Source of the DNA: Strongylocentrotus droebachiensis
Taxonomy: Eukaryota; Echinodermata; Echinoidea; Camarodonta; Strongylocentrotidae
Assembly (NCBI GenBank): GCA_035222895.1
Contig: JAVYIG010000060.1
Span: 806,001-870,000, forward strand
Length of the DNA stretch: 64,000 bases
Direction of reading: 5' to 3'
Part shown: positions 25,101 through 34,489 of the stretch, in pieces
Layout: every line of letters starts with the position of its first letter
Numbering within the stretch: the stretch's first letter is position 1
Translations under genes and position numbers: made by a program
Notes under the pieces: model-generated
Seen by the model: only the letters and a program-made list of their open reading frames with translations
Told to the model about the DNA's origin: nothing
The model's database searches: none

Positions 25101-25330
25101 GTTTAATGGGGGTAGTTTTACGGGGGGATGTCCATTGGATAATTGTCCTGATAAGGTCGCCAACATATAAAACAGTCGAAGGAAAGGAAACACGTCACTA
25201 GAGCGTGTTATATATGGGGGTAATGACGAAACAGAGGAACTCCATAATATCACCCAAGCAGTACCTGATTGCTCCAAGGCTTTCGTGGATGTTATGAATT
25301 TATTTGTTTTAGGAGATTCAATGTTCATGG
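15955..25330 (-). CDS. ARFIP: Arfaptin-like protein (BAR/AH domain)
   Basis: Exons 18943-19124, 17881-18239, 16576-16750 and 15955-16110 join in frame on the minus strand, with 25265-25330 and/or 22556-22589 upstream. The product runs through TYITTRQLVQEKLGIVSRTE, LGDAFGDLCRKSLELQEEF and SVKLTFLEENEVNVMHKRLL to a TAG stop. This is the AH (arfaptin homology) BAR domain, nearly full length (about 230 residues in the last three exons). Arfaptins form crescent dimers that bind Arl1/Arf and Rac GTPases and curved trans-Golgi membranes. Conserved blocks (NAET, KTMDDTL, FLEEN, AAYF) are all present. The upstream part is divergent. Confidence 0.85.
16576..16750 (-). CDS. Arfaptin exon, AH domain helix 3
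   Basis: 175 nt, phase 2 to 0, between CCATACAG and GAG|GTTTGT. It contains YDSYRAGMEHLSL and DLSVKLTFLEENE, characteristic of the third coiled-coil helix of arfaptins. Confidence 0.85.
17075..17470. repeat. Interspersed repeat, copy of 8760-9180
   Basis: Same blocks in the same order as at 8.8-9.2 kb, lying in an arfaptin intron. It contains CCCGTGTATTGTTAT and a TTAATTAATTAAT run. The class is unknown. Confidence 0.6.
17881..18239 (-). CDS. Arfaptin exon, AH domain helices 1-2
   Basis: 359 nt, phase 0 to 2, between CTTCACAG and GCAAG|GTAGTT. It encodes SRTEDLQLEAQIEVFRDTQ, LGDAFGDLCRKSLELQEEF and NKTMDDTLQSIKAYE, closely following the arfaptin AH domain. Confidence 0.9.
18943..19124 (-). 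CDS. Arfaptin exon upstream of the AH domain
   Basis: 182 nt, phase 1 to 0. A polar segment (about 35 residues) precedes a helix with VKNWSFFTYITTRQLVQ, equivalent to the helix just before the AH core in arfaptins. The donor is TACAG|GTAAGA. Because it enters in phase 1, it can follow either the microexon at 22556-22589 or the exon at 25265-25330, but not both in series. Confidence 0.8.
19320..19884. mobile_element. Mariner-like MITE split by a nested insertion
   Basis: It begins TACAGTGCGACCCGG and continues with AACGAAACCGAGAATGATCG, then resumes after the nested MITE with TCACAATTATAATTAATAAA. The uninterrupted relative at 11.8 kb reads CATAACTTAATCACAGTTAT across the same point, so the insertion site is directly visible. 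Confidence 0.75.
19378..19761. mobile_element. TTAA-flanked MITE, copy 2, nested
   Basis: Inverted ends AGATAAACTTGAGTTCTGG and (inverted) AGATAAACTTGAGTTTTGG lie between TTAA at 19374-19377 and TTAA at 19762-19765. The interior matches 1386-1765 and 42713-42925. The pre-insertion sequence, inferred from 11.8 kb, has a single TTAA. Confidence 0.85.
19887..20331. mobile_element. hAT-like MITE carrying a zinc-finger fragment
   Basis: The ends CAGGCGCGGATCTAG and (inverted) CAGGGGCGGATCCAGC are similar to the CAGGGGCG ends of the hAT MITE at 7431. No clear 8-bp duplication is seen. Poly-C, poly-G and poly-A runs fill much of the left side. Inside lies a C2H2 zinc-finger fragment. Confidence 0.6.
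20011..20102 (+). pseudogene. C2H2 zinc-finger fragment inside a MITE
   Basis: The bases read as a TxAGEKP linker and then, after a one-base shift, FKCKYCEKIFNSSGNLTKH, the first three ligands of a C2H2 finger with normal spacing (C-x2-C-x12-H). The last His is missing. It is a fragment, not a gene, and may have been captured from a host zinc-finger gene. Confidence 0.6.
20966..21125. repeat. Palindromic repeat, family copy 2
   Basis: Ends ATAATTCATTGCATTTTG and a matching inverted block before 21125 surround ATGCCTTGAACCATAATGCA, the inverse of the core of copy 1 at 7780-7967. Confidence 0.6.
21175..21460 (+). mobile_element. tRNA-derived SINE-like repeat, copy 2
   Basis: Matches 8020-8296 from TGCGTACAGTCATG to AATAAATCATTGTCAAAA. 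The A-box-like and B-box-like positions are present but degenerate. Confidence 0.55.
21593..21900. mobile_element. MITE with GGGGTGTTTCACAAAGAT ends
   Basis: About 308 bp. The left end GGGGGGTGTTTCACAAAGAT and the inverted right end share the same block and continue with CTAAGTTGAACTTA/CTAAATCGAACTTA. The interior is AT-rich and non-coding. Confidence 0.75.
22556..22589 (-). CDS. 34-nt microexon (INDGITVIENT)
   Basis: TTGTTGTGCAG and TACAG|GTAAGA bound 34 nt that read INDGITVIENT in phase 0 to 1, joining the arfaptin exon at 19124 in frame. Upstream it fits a phase-0 donor such as the one at 26004. If joined to the exon at 25265 (phase 1) it would shift the frame. Short length makes it uncertain, but both splice sites are good. 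Confidence 0.55.
22760..23295 (+). pseudogene. LINE endonuclease (AP-type) fragment
   Basis: Frameshifted frames give CFSETWL, then a GGGVFVNRKWCNNWSVKEKV block, PREFNQIFIMVVYT, VHQLEAISPDSP and finally VLDLCYGSNQRAYKTT. This order is that of the EEP-type endonuclease of CR1/Rex-like non-LTR retrotransposons. The piece ends where the element at 23296 begins. Confidence 0.75.
23296..24800. mobile_element. CACAGTG-ended element, Transib/RAG-like non-autonomous candidate
   Basis: The outer ends are CACAGTGGGCCAG and its inverse. The flanks are CTACG at 23291-23295 and CTACG at 24801-24805, an exact 5-bp duplication. Each outer end has GCCAAAA 29-30 bp inside. A second copy of the left end sits at 23924. 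An imperfect inner palindrome (about 24378-24680) carries AGAGCCG...CGGCTCT arms. No transposase is encoded. The heptamer and the 5-bp duplication are features of Transib and ProtoRAG elements; assignment is inferred. Confidence 0.6.
24811..25150. repeat. C-rich/G-rich inverted minisatellite element
   Basis: The left half has repeated units like AATTACCCCCGGGGACA and the right half their inverse, with C and G homopolymers at the centre. The left edge GGTTCTAGGA is shared with the similar block at 27843. It may be a foldback-type MITE. Confidence 0.6.
25265..25330 (-). CDS. Possible alternative first coding exon of arfaptin
   Basis: A strong pyrimidine tract and GTTACAG precede CCATG; from this ATG the 66-nt exon reads MNIESPKTNKFITSTKALEQ and ends in phase 1 at TCAG|GTACTG. 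It joins in frame directly to the exon at 19124, skipping the microexon. In the frame continuing from the exon at 26004 it has an immediate TGA, so it looks like a start exon of a shorter isoform. Confidence 0.5.
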
Positions 25331-25424
25331 CTGTAACGTAGAGAGAAAGAAAAAAAACTTAACATATTGCAATTTGAAATGGTCTCTGTGATGTTTTTTC
25401 TTTCACTAAGTTCTATATTCGGAA

Positions 25425-25770
25425 TGTTTCGGGTAAGGTTAAGCTGCATAAGGCAGCTGGCCTTGATGGGATTTGAAACGGAGTACTTAAATTTTGCAAT
25501 CAGCAACCCGCCCTTATGTTGCCAAAATTGCTTGAAATTACTTTGGACTGTGGTTTTATTCCACACATTTTGAAAACAATTCTGCAATCAGCCCGATTCC
25601 CAAATGAAATACAACTAGTGAATTAAACGATTTTCGTCCCTCGGGTTTAACATCCAATCCAATTATGACATGTTTGGAGAAGCTTATACTAACATATCTT
25701 GAAACCTCAGCTTGCATATAGGGATCGTCGAGGGGTTGATGATACTATCATTGTGTATCTTCATAATGAA
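25425..25770 (+). pseudogene. LINE reverse transcriptase fragment (fingers)
   Basis: The frame gives KVKLHKAAGLDGI, then a hydrophobic block equivalent to RT motif 0-1, and LNDFRPSGLTSNPIMTCLEK with stops between. This is the NxRPxxLT region of CR1/Rex-type LINEs. It could be another piece of the LINE at 22760, but a candidate exon lies between them. Confidence 0.65.
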
Positions 25771-25839
25771 CATAATTGAAGATTTTCACGAGAATAAAAG
25801 TAAGTGGCATCCTACATTTTGTATAATCCCGTTAGCATT

Positions 25840-26003
25840 AAGATGGGGGGGGGGGGGGGAGTAGAATGCACAGTATCTACAACTCGCTCGCTTTGCTCCC
25901 TATTTTTAACACAACTTTAATAAGTGTAATTACATTATTTATTCTGGGCACATTAATCCATATGTACGTCACTGATACTCCCCCACAAAATTCACATACT
26001 TAC
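25840..26003. other. Short intron stretch with poly-G
   Basis: A G13 run near 25846 and no coding signal before the exon donor at 26004. Confidence 0.5.
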
Positions 26004-26275
26004 CGTAGGGCCGGTATTTTTTGAAGGTTTCTCCACCACAGGAAAACGTTCTTCAAAAACTGTTCCCCTTTTGTTATGCCACAGACCCTCCACGAAGGAT
26101 TGTAGGTGTTGTACATCTTCGTCAAACGTCTCGGACAGTTGCCCACAGAAAATAATTCGTTTAGACATCTGGTAAGCAGTTGGTTGATGCGTTTCTACCG
26201 ATTTCAATCTCGTGTCTTGTGTGCATTTTGTATCGTTTTGAAGTAAATAGCAGACAATCAACACACCGTCCTTTC
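26004..26275 (-). CDS. Host exon of unknown domain, part 2
   Basis: 272 nt, phase 1 to 0, between GATTACAG and CCTACG|GTAAGT. It encodes KDGVLIVCYLLQND, ETHQPTAYQMSKRIIFCGQL and a helical end (DVQHLQSFVEGLWHN). Alternating hydrophobic strands and helices suggest an alpha/beta fold. It continues in frame from 40467-40778 and can splice in phase to the microexon at 22589. I do not recognise the domain. Confidence 0.65.
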
Positions 26276-26606
26276 CTGTAATCAAAATAATTAAACAATC
26301 ATTTTTTAACCGAAATTGGTATGCTTCTATCGCTCTCTAATGAACGACACAGATTGATATTCATATTCAGACCCAAGCTTTTAATCTGAATATATTGATT
26401 CGTGCGTTCTTACATCTAAATTACATACAGTGAAATATTTGTTCATGAGAACAATCCATATTATTTTAAGAATTTGAACCACTTTGATCAAATTTGCCTT
26501 TTTGACGCAAAATTTTCTTCTGCGTCATTTATGTTATAATTTCAAAATTTCCATGAGCAGGTAGAAAATTAATGGGCTTTGAATCAAGCAAAATTATGAT
26601 GGAGAA

Positions 26607-26640
26607 TCACACGTTTAAATGCGTGCATTTAAACGTGTGA
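26607..26640. repeat. Perfect 34-bp hairpin
   Basis: TCACACGTTTAAATGC, two bases, then its exact inverse. Just upstream of the 26004-26275 exon on the minus strand. It could be a MITE relic or chance. Confidence 0.6.
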
Positions 26641-27844
26641 TGTCACAATGCTTATCTACCTTAACGGTGCATGCGCAATGGCCCATCACAAATCCGGATT
26701 TTAGTTATCCGGTTTATTCGTAGCCTGTCTGTCACCAGTCTGTCACCGACGTAAATGAAAAAAACCAGATATCTAAAATCTGGTTCATTCAAGATAGTTC
26801 GGGATTTTTCTGTGTGACACCGCCTAATGTGATGTTTCTTAACCAATAAGTGAAAGCGTGACTTGTCTTCATGATCCCCATGCCACAACGCATATGATGA
26901 CGCGCGAAATTTAGCGCTCAATTAACTAATTACGCTCAAGATTAGTAAGCGCTAGGCGCATCTTCAGATATAGCACTAAGTATTCCTATTGGTTGACCTA
27001 CTTATGATGCTTATATAAAATAGATCTTGATTGGTAGGGTCCATACAAATGGGCGTGTCAAAGATAAGAAAGAGGCGGTCCTTTAAAAGATAATACAGGG
27101 ATAAAACTTTTTTTTTTCTTCTTCATAATACCAACCACAATATTAGCGCTGTATATTATCTCTGGAAGATACAACACAATATAACACGAAACTTACAACA
27201 ATTTTTAGAATACCGCTCCTGAAGTCTGGTTTAGTTAAACCCAGTGTAATTAATGAGACTTCAGAATACGGGCCATATAATATGTTTAGCTCAACTGCTC
27301 AAGGGGAATTTGCATTTCACTTCGTAGACAAACGGAATCAACTGATGAGAAACCTTCAAGTTGTTCCACGTACCTCTCTTTCAATAACTAGGCAAGACAA
27401 AACATACATTATTGAATGTGGATGTTCATAGTAAATTCAGAATTAAAATAGATTCATATTCTTAACGCTTTAATAATGCATGTGTTAAGAGCTTGTTAAT
27501 ACGTATAATATTCAATGACTTGATTAAATTTCACGTTTAAATGACAAGATGTTAAAATCCTCTGTCTCAGTTAAAGGGAAGGTCCACCCTAAAATAAGGT
27601 TGGTTTGTATAGATACCGAGAGAAACAGGTCAGTGAAAGATTGAGCAAATTCCGATTATAAATAAGGAAGTAGTGCATTTTTGAATTTGTGATCAATTAA
27701 ACACAAATTGGCAAATCGGACAACAAATAAGAAAGTTATGAATCTTTCAAAATAATGCAAATCATCATGAAATCTTTGAGACAAATTGATAATCCGCTCA
27801 GAAATGTTGATGTCATTCCCTCACAGCTCACAACTGATCTGAAT
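26641..27844. other. Intron, nothing recognised
   Basis: AT-rich sequence between the host exon and the C-rich repeat. A TTAAAGGGAAGGTCCACCC block at 27573 resembles a TTAA-type MITE end, but no partner end was found. Confidence 0.5.
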
Positions 27845-28083
27845 GGTTCTAGGACAATTACCCCCTTGGCAATCACCCCCAGAAAATTACCCCCCCCCCG
27901 GAAAACTACCCCCAAAGGACAATTACCCCCTGGAATATTACCCCCCGGAGAATCACCCCCCGAGGACAACTACCCCCGAGGACAATTACCCCCTAGGACA
28001 ACTACCCCCCCCCCCCCCCCGAGTACAATTACCCCCCGATGACAACTAGCCCCGAGAACAACTACCCCCGTGGACAATCAGGA
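27845..28083. repeat. C-rich minisatellite
   Basis: About 16 imperfect units of the form ACAATTACCCCC(G)AGG. It starts with GGTTCTAGGA as does 24803 and ends at GGACAATCAGG. An inverted fragment is found at 37820-37905, on the other side of the Ngaro element. Confidence 0.8.
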
Positions 28084-28291
28084 TTCAATAGCAAAAGACG
28101 ATCTGACACATTGAAAGATGGCTACGAGCGCATAAGATCCCCTGCATTAACCCATATTCGTTCAAATACTATAGCACGTTGTCTTTCTCATTACTACACA
28201 TTTCCCTTTAATTTATGCAACGCCAGTGCGGTTGCTGATTTCCACGAAGGATGTAAGTTTTAGGTAATTGTCCAGCGCTTTTCAAAATGCA

Positions 28292-28575
28292 TAGAATAAC
28301 GTGATCATAATAAATGATCAGAGTCATTCTGGGAGAGTCAAGGATAGACAAAACAATTGCTGGCATAGGCCAGAAATAGCGCGCGCCTTTTACAGCTGTT
28401 TAAGCGGTGCCTTTGTGAGACAGCGACATGTGAAATTTACCTCTGTAAAGAAACCGAAAATGCGCACAGCCAGTGAATCTACAACGGTGGAGTTATGCGC
28501 GCAGTAAGCGTGGGAACGCCGTGTGCAAGATTTTCTCACTTTCGACTTTATCTCCGCTCGGAGAAGTCCTTTTTC
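28292..28575 (+). repeat. Ngaro A1 repeat
   Basis: 284 bp, matching 35305-35588 base for base as far as I can read, from TAGAATAACGTGATC to AAGTCCTTTTTC. The open frame inside (28301-28507) also occurs in A2 and is a repeat by-product. Confidence 0.9.
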
Positions 28576-28643
28576 GAGAAGGCTCTACAATTGAGTATAC
28601 AGATAAGTCTAAATAACGAGAGGAAATCCCAGTATATCGAAAG

Positions 28644-30087
28644 ATGGGAAAGCGGAAATCAAGCCAGAGCCGGGTGGCCCGCCAACCAAAGATTGCTAGG
28701 CCTAGACAGTCTACAAGATTAAGGCAGTCTAGCAACGACACCACTCAAGACGTACTCGGCACCTCAACTCCCCGGCGGGCGGGGCGGCCAAAACGGGCGA
28801 GGCACTCGAGCGGTAACCCCAACAGTGGACGCTCAGCCACTACCAGCATAAACCCGGCTCCGGAGACTGACGGACCACAATACAGTGGAAACGAGACAAC
28901 TGGAGCGAACCAGTCATCAAGCCAGCCGCCTTCACATGCACAGCCAATGCAAGGTGAGGTAGACGTAGCTATGCAATCACATTTACCAGAAATATCACAA
29001 TTTAGTGAAACAACAAGACATAGATTTAACAATCTTGGAAGCGAGAGGGAAAGCAACTTGGTGGTTTCCTTCCCCTCGATTGTACCAAACACCGGTAGCC
29101 TATACGCTGGCTTTCAATTACAAATAACACACAACGAGAGTGACACTAGGCCTAGAGCTAGTCATAATTTGAGGGATAATGAAGCCCATCCTCCCACACG
29201 GGCAAGCAGTGTCGGGCAATCGATTCAGTCAGGCGCTATTGCCTGGGATACAAGGGGGGAGCACAGTGGTGCACACATATATAACACAGATCAGTCGCCC
29301 TTGTTTTCGGTCACTGATAGACTGGGGACTAAAGTACACCACAATATGAAGGAAAAAATATGGAGAGGGCAATATGTAGATTTCAATACACTTCTTGAGA
29401 CACAAAATATAGCAATATAATTAATGTTAGAGGCAGTAGACGAACAAGCCCCTAATTTAGCAATATCTCACGAAGGGAGAAGGTTAGTGCTGAAATTCGC
29501 TACCTTTAATAAAAATAAAATCGTGTCCATTGAATGGTGGACCGATGCATTTTTGTATATATCAGTATTTATTTAGAAGCCAATTTAATTCGCTCACATG
29601 AGCTTCTGAAATATGGGCAATTAATTCGATCTGCTGCCTCTCGGTATTATGGGTATGGTTGGAGAGACTACGATATCGAATTTCGACATCGCATGCACAG
29701 AAAAGGCGGGCTGTGGTCATCAATAGATGGGGAATTGTGGCTCCTTCACGTAATAGGTGGGGGATCTCCGCGAAACATGCGGATACAAGACCGCCCCCAA
29801 ACCCAATAGGGATCGTGGGCAACCAAGCGGGAATGGGCCACACCCTGGGGGTCGAGCACAATAAAGTTCACACCCAGTATGAATAAGGGAAGGGCGCCAT
29901 TTCGGGCACAAAACTTTCGTGGCGGAGAATGCTATGAATTTAATTACCGGTCAGGGCAATGCTCTAGATAGGCATGCCGCTTTACACACGCATGTACCAT
30001 TTGTGGTAACAAAGGGCATGGGAAAATCCACTGCACTGGAGTCCAACGGTTAAATTTCAAAGCCATCAAACCCAATAACAAATAATT
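28644..30087 (+). pseudogene. Ngaro gag with CCHC zinc knuckle
   Basis: A basic, Ser/Arg-rich N-terminus starts at ATG 28644 and stays open to TAA at 29418. The frame then changes: WWTDAFLYISVFI and LLKYGQLIRSAASRYYGYGW mark the conserved core of Ngaro/DIRS gag around 29540-29700. The C-terminus has CTICGNKGHGKIHC (C-x2-C-x4-H-x4-C) near 30000, preceded by an in-frame stop. At least two frameshifts separate these blocks, so no full gag can be made. Confidence 0.8.
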
Positions 30088-30199
30088 GCACCTCCAGAAA
30101 TGGGGAACAAATATAGAAGAATAATAAAGATATACATGGCAATTTGAAAGAAGATAATAACATAACGCAACAGATGAGTGACTTAATGTTTTTAGCACA

Positions 30200-31693
30200 A
30201 ACACCAATTATAACCGAGAACTTAAAAGTTATGTTAAAGACGTATTTTAACAGAGAGGCCGCAGAATTTTTGAAAAAGGCTTTATTGAAGGCTTCAAATT
30301 AAATTACACAGGCCCCCGCATGCCGGCTGATATGCCCAATTTAAAATTAGTGGAAAATAACAAATTAGTAGCATTTGAAAAAAAATTGAAAAGAGGTAAG
30401 ATTGGGTAGATATTTAGGCCCATTTGAAGTTAGGCCACTAAATAAATTACGGTCGAGTCCTATTGGACTGGTGCCCAAAAAGGTGCCGGGCGAATATCGT
30501 TTAATTAACCACTTGTCATACTCACTCGGGTTTCAATAAACGATTTTATTCCGGATAAAGTTTGCAAGGTTGAATACACGAGTTTTGATAAAGCAACAGA
30601 ATTAATTGTTGAAGCAGGCATAGGTGCCGAGTTAGCAAAAGAGGACATTAAATCGGCATTTAGGTTATTACCGATTCATCCAAATGATTTTGAATTGCTC
30701 GGGGTCAAGTTTGACGGCAAATATTATATTGACAAATGCTTACTCATGGGTATCAGATGTGCCCCAGCATATTTCGAATCTTTTTCTACGTTTATTGAAT
30801 ATTGCGTTAGGGAAAGAATTGGCTCCAACAAAATAGTGCACTATGTGGATGACTTCTTATGTGTGGGTTCAATACAAAATGAAGAATTAACATGTAAACA
30901 AGTTGTTGATACATTAATATTAGTGTGCAAAGAACTAGGCGTCCCCCTAGCCAAAGAAAAATTAGAAGGGTTTATTATTAGATTGATATTTCTTGGCTTA
31001 GAGCTTGATTTAGTACTAATGCAAGTACGTGTACCACAAGAAAAATTGGTGGAAATAAGACGGAAAATCGGTAGGGCGCTAGCTCATAAATCAGCCACCG
31101 TCAAAGAGATTCAATCTTTGATTGGCTCTTTGAATTTTATTTGCAGAGCTGTACGACCGGGCAGAGCATTTTTACGACGGTTAATAGATTTAATAAAAGG
31201 GAAAAATGTGAAAAGTACCAGTATAATGTTGAATGAGGGGGCCCAAGTTGATTTAATTATATGGCTCGAATTTTTGAACCACCATAATGGCATATCAGTC
31301 ATCCCCCAGGAAGGGTGGGGAGGAGATAACGACCACGTTTTGTACACTGATGCTAGCGGGGAAATTGGTTTCGGAGCCTATTTTGAAGGCAAGTGGTTTA
31401 ATAACAAGTGGTCGTCGCGCGAAATTATCGAGGGTACGTTAATAGCATGGAAAGAAATGATACCCATTTTACTCTCCATCGCTGCATGGGGGGAGGAACT
31501 CCAGAATAGGAGAATAGTTTTGGATACAGACAATATGTTAGTGAAGTTTATAATAAATAAGCAGACATTATTATGTTCGAAAATAATGGAGTTATTACGT
31601 AAATTTGTGTTGATCTGCTTAAAGAAAAATATTGTTTATAAAGCAGTTTACGTATATATATTTGACAATGGTGTTGCCGACTCCCTTTCATGA
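30200..31693 (+). pseudogene. Ngaro reverse transcriptase-RNase H
   Basis: The N-terminal part is in broken frames: PADMPNLKLVENNKLVAFE, then SSPIGLVPKKVPGEYRLINH near 30450. From about 30540 the frame is open through IKSAFRLLPIHP, CLLMGIRCAPAYFE, the catalytic YVDDF and an LLxGLELD-like block. RNase H follows with YTDASGEIGFGAYFEGKW, an acidic WKEM site and LDTDNML; the end reads VADSLS before TGA at 31691. Catalytic residues of both domains are present in the last 332 codons. Confidence 0.85.
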
Positions 31694-32677
31694 TTTTAGA
31701 TGGGGCGATTCCGCAAATTAGCACCAGGAGCACGAGACCGATTAAGTCGCATACTTACGGGAATAGTGCTGACCTAGCAGCAGAAATATATAGATTACTA
31801 GGACAGTTTTTAGCAGAGGGATTACAGCGGGCATATTAGAGTGCTGTAGATTCATTTTAAGAGTTTCGATTGAATAGACAATTGAATACATCATGGCCTG
31901 CAATAATTATACAGGTTATGGCATTCATCGCACACCTCTCCATTAATGGGAAATTATTATTAATTATTATAAAGCATGTCGCAGCGTTATCATATTTATA
32001 CAATATGTACAGCTGGGCGGACCCAATTAAATATTTTTAATTAAGAAAATGCAAGAAGGGAGCAGGCGCGACAGATTTATGGTAGACAGTAGAAGACCCA
32101 TAATTTGGGAACTTTTAGAGACAATTATACCAATATTATATTTTGTATGCTATTTTCATTACGAATCAATGATGTTTTACGCATCATATTTATTAGCATT
32201 TTTGGGGGTTTTTGAGAGTGGGAGAATTCACGATTCAAAGGAAGGGCGATGATTTAAATAAGGTCATAGCGAGGGATGACATCAAATTTTGCAGTGGCCC
32301 GAAGGGAAGCCTGCTAGTACGTATTAGATTTTTAAAAACCGACCAATACGGGCAAGGAACTACGATTAATATCGGTAGCAATGGGACAGATGAACAGTGC
32401 CCTGTGAAAGCCATGAAAGCATACCTCCGTGTAAGACCTGATATAGATGGTCCGTTATTTTGTCATCGTGATGGGGCCCCTGTAATTAGGTATTAATTTA
32501 GTTCAGTTTTGAAGAGAACCCTATAGCACAACGGGTACAGTGGTAGCCAATATGGCACATACTCCTTTCGAATCGGAGCGGCAATTATAGTGGCCCTGAA
32601 AGGCGTTCCCCCAGAACAGATAATGGTAATGGGAAGGTGGCGCAGTTTTGTGTATATGCGTTATATCCGCTAAATAT
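31690..32677 (+). pseudogene. Ngaro tyrosine recombinase, catalytic His replaced
   Basis: The N-terminal core-binding region shows AAEIYRLLGQFLAEGLQRAY and a VAALSYLYNMYSW block, with stops. The first catalytic Arg lies in FLRVGEFT-like sequence around 32208-32225, spanning a frameshift. The C-terminal block TYSFRIGAA keeps the second Arg but has Tyr where the family has His; GRWRSFVYMRYIR keeps the Trp and the nucleophile Tyr before TAA at 32675. The copy is broken by at least three changes. Confidence 0.8.
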
Positions 32678-33269
32678 TAGGTGCAATTTAAAATTGATAG
32701 GAATAAACGTTATCATAAACATAATAATTATAAGGATAATAATAATGATAACTTTATATACAGCATAATATGTTACGATATTAACGCGCTCCATATAAAT
32801 TATGCAATATTAATTCCCAATAAGGCCACAACATTACATTAATAGAGATTACTATGACAAATTGGATTTAAATTACTAACGGGCAAACGGGAAAGCAGTA
32901 ATAATTTTATACAATTATTTAACCTAATTCGTTATAATACAATAAAAAGTTGAACACGACACAAAGTATACAATGTGCAGATCAATTATGTGAAGTGCTC
33001 ATGTTAATAACCAGAATGGGACTGGAGGATCAACCAGGAGTTACTATCCTGATTAGGCTCCCCCAATCATTAATATTGTCGTAACCCCCATCGCTGCTAG
33101 GTTTTACATGTAACACAGAGGAACGATTATTCCTTCCTTTTTCCTTTTAATGGAAACCTACTATCACATATTTTCATAGTAAATTATAAGTGGGAGAATA
33201 AGTAGCCCACGTGTATGATGATATGAATATGAATATAGAACACATTACTTTGGGGAGTTTTTCCATCCT

Positions 33270-33800
33270 GTTTCAGAGACAACCGGCGACAGGATCTGGA
33301 TCGTAGGCGACAGCTTGGTCAGACGTGCCAAGCAGAGGGCGAACATGCTCAACCACCAAGATTTGGGAAGAGCAAGAGGGACGGTCCAATGGCACGGTCA
33401 GGGAGGAGCGACGTTACAAGACCTTCCGCGCCTGGTGGAGAATAGGTTGAGATACAACCAACGAGCACCTGCGCTAGTAATCGTGCATTTAGGAACAAAT
33501 AACTTGGGCCTGAATGATGCCTGCCAATGCAGAATCGCGATCGATATGGCTCTTCAAATTTTACGGACAGCCATGCCTCGTACGCACATCGCCTGGTCGA
33601 CCATCATCCCACGTCTATTCTATCATAGCAGTCGTGGTTATCGAACATTACAAGACGCCATGGATGGGGTCAGGAAATCGCTCAACAAGTACGCGAGGAG
33701 ATTAATAGCCCGGCTGCCGAATGCGTCAGTTATTGCTCATTAGTTGGATCCATCCAATTACAGTTTATTTTTAAGAGATGGGGTACATCGATAATTCATC
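33270..33800 (+). pseudogene. Ngaro SGNH/GDSL hydrolase domain
   Basis: IWIVGDSLVRRA has the nucleophile Ser block, LVIVHLGTNNLGL the GxN block, and DGVH near 33780 the catalytic Asp-His pair. A TAG at 33741 separates the DGVH block from the rest. SGNH hydrolase ORFs are known accessory genes of Ngaro elements in sea urchins and fish; their role is unproven. The position after the recombinase and before B1 fits. Confidence 0.8.
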
Positions 33801-34489
33801 GATAATTTCCAAGAAGGAATAGACTCGGGCTTGGGTATATATGAATAGAATATTTATATTCACGGAAACGGGACAATAACACTAATTCGGCTATTAATGA
33901 GCCTTGTGGAATTTCGGACAGACTGGGTTCGATGTGATAATGGAATTATTATAACACAAGAAGTTGAGGAATAGCGTGTTGTAACGTGAGTTACATATTC
34001 AGATATATACGCCTTCATTTTTGGGATTCACATTAAATTTGAAATTTATTTAATTGCTGATAAATTAGAACCATATTTAAATTAATGATTGATTTTGATG
34101 TACTAGTATACATCATACATAATTGTTAATCTAGCAGAGGGTGGAGTCAGAGTCACTCGGTCGCACAGTAGCTTCAGAACTACAAAGTGGGCCATAGGGG
34201 AATTTTCCCCGACAAAGGAAATATAATTATTTTGCTCGTTAAATTAAGCCACAATGGCCATATTGTCGGGTTTTCGCCTCTATCACTGTCTGGCTAGCAG
34301 CAAGAATAATAATATAAGATTACAATATGTAACGGATTGAATCCATGAGAAATACATGAAGTATGATACATGTCATATTAATATTTAGTGAAACAGCATG
34401 GGTCCATAGATAGTATAAGGAAGCAACCATGGCAAACCACGCCCAACCCCCCCCCCCCCCCCACAAAAAAAAAAAAAAAAAATGTGGGT

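Noticed and set aside
24840-28049. Pro-rich ORFs (PPGKLPP-like) in C-rich repeats
   Set aside because: By-products of CCCCC minisatellites.
28301-28507. 68-aa ORF present twice (28301 and 35314), and the 67-aa and 77-aa ORFs present twice in the B repeats
   Set aside because: They lie in the A and B repeats of the Ngaro element; duplication comes from the repeat structure, not from genes.
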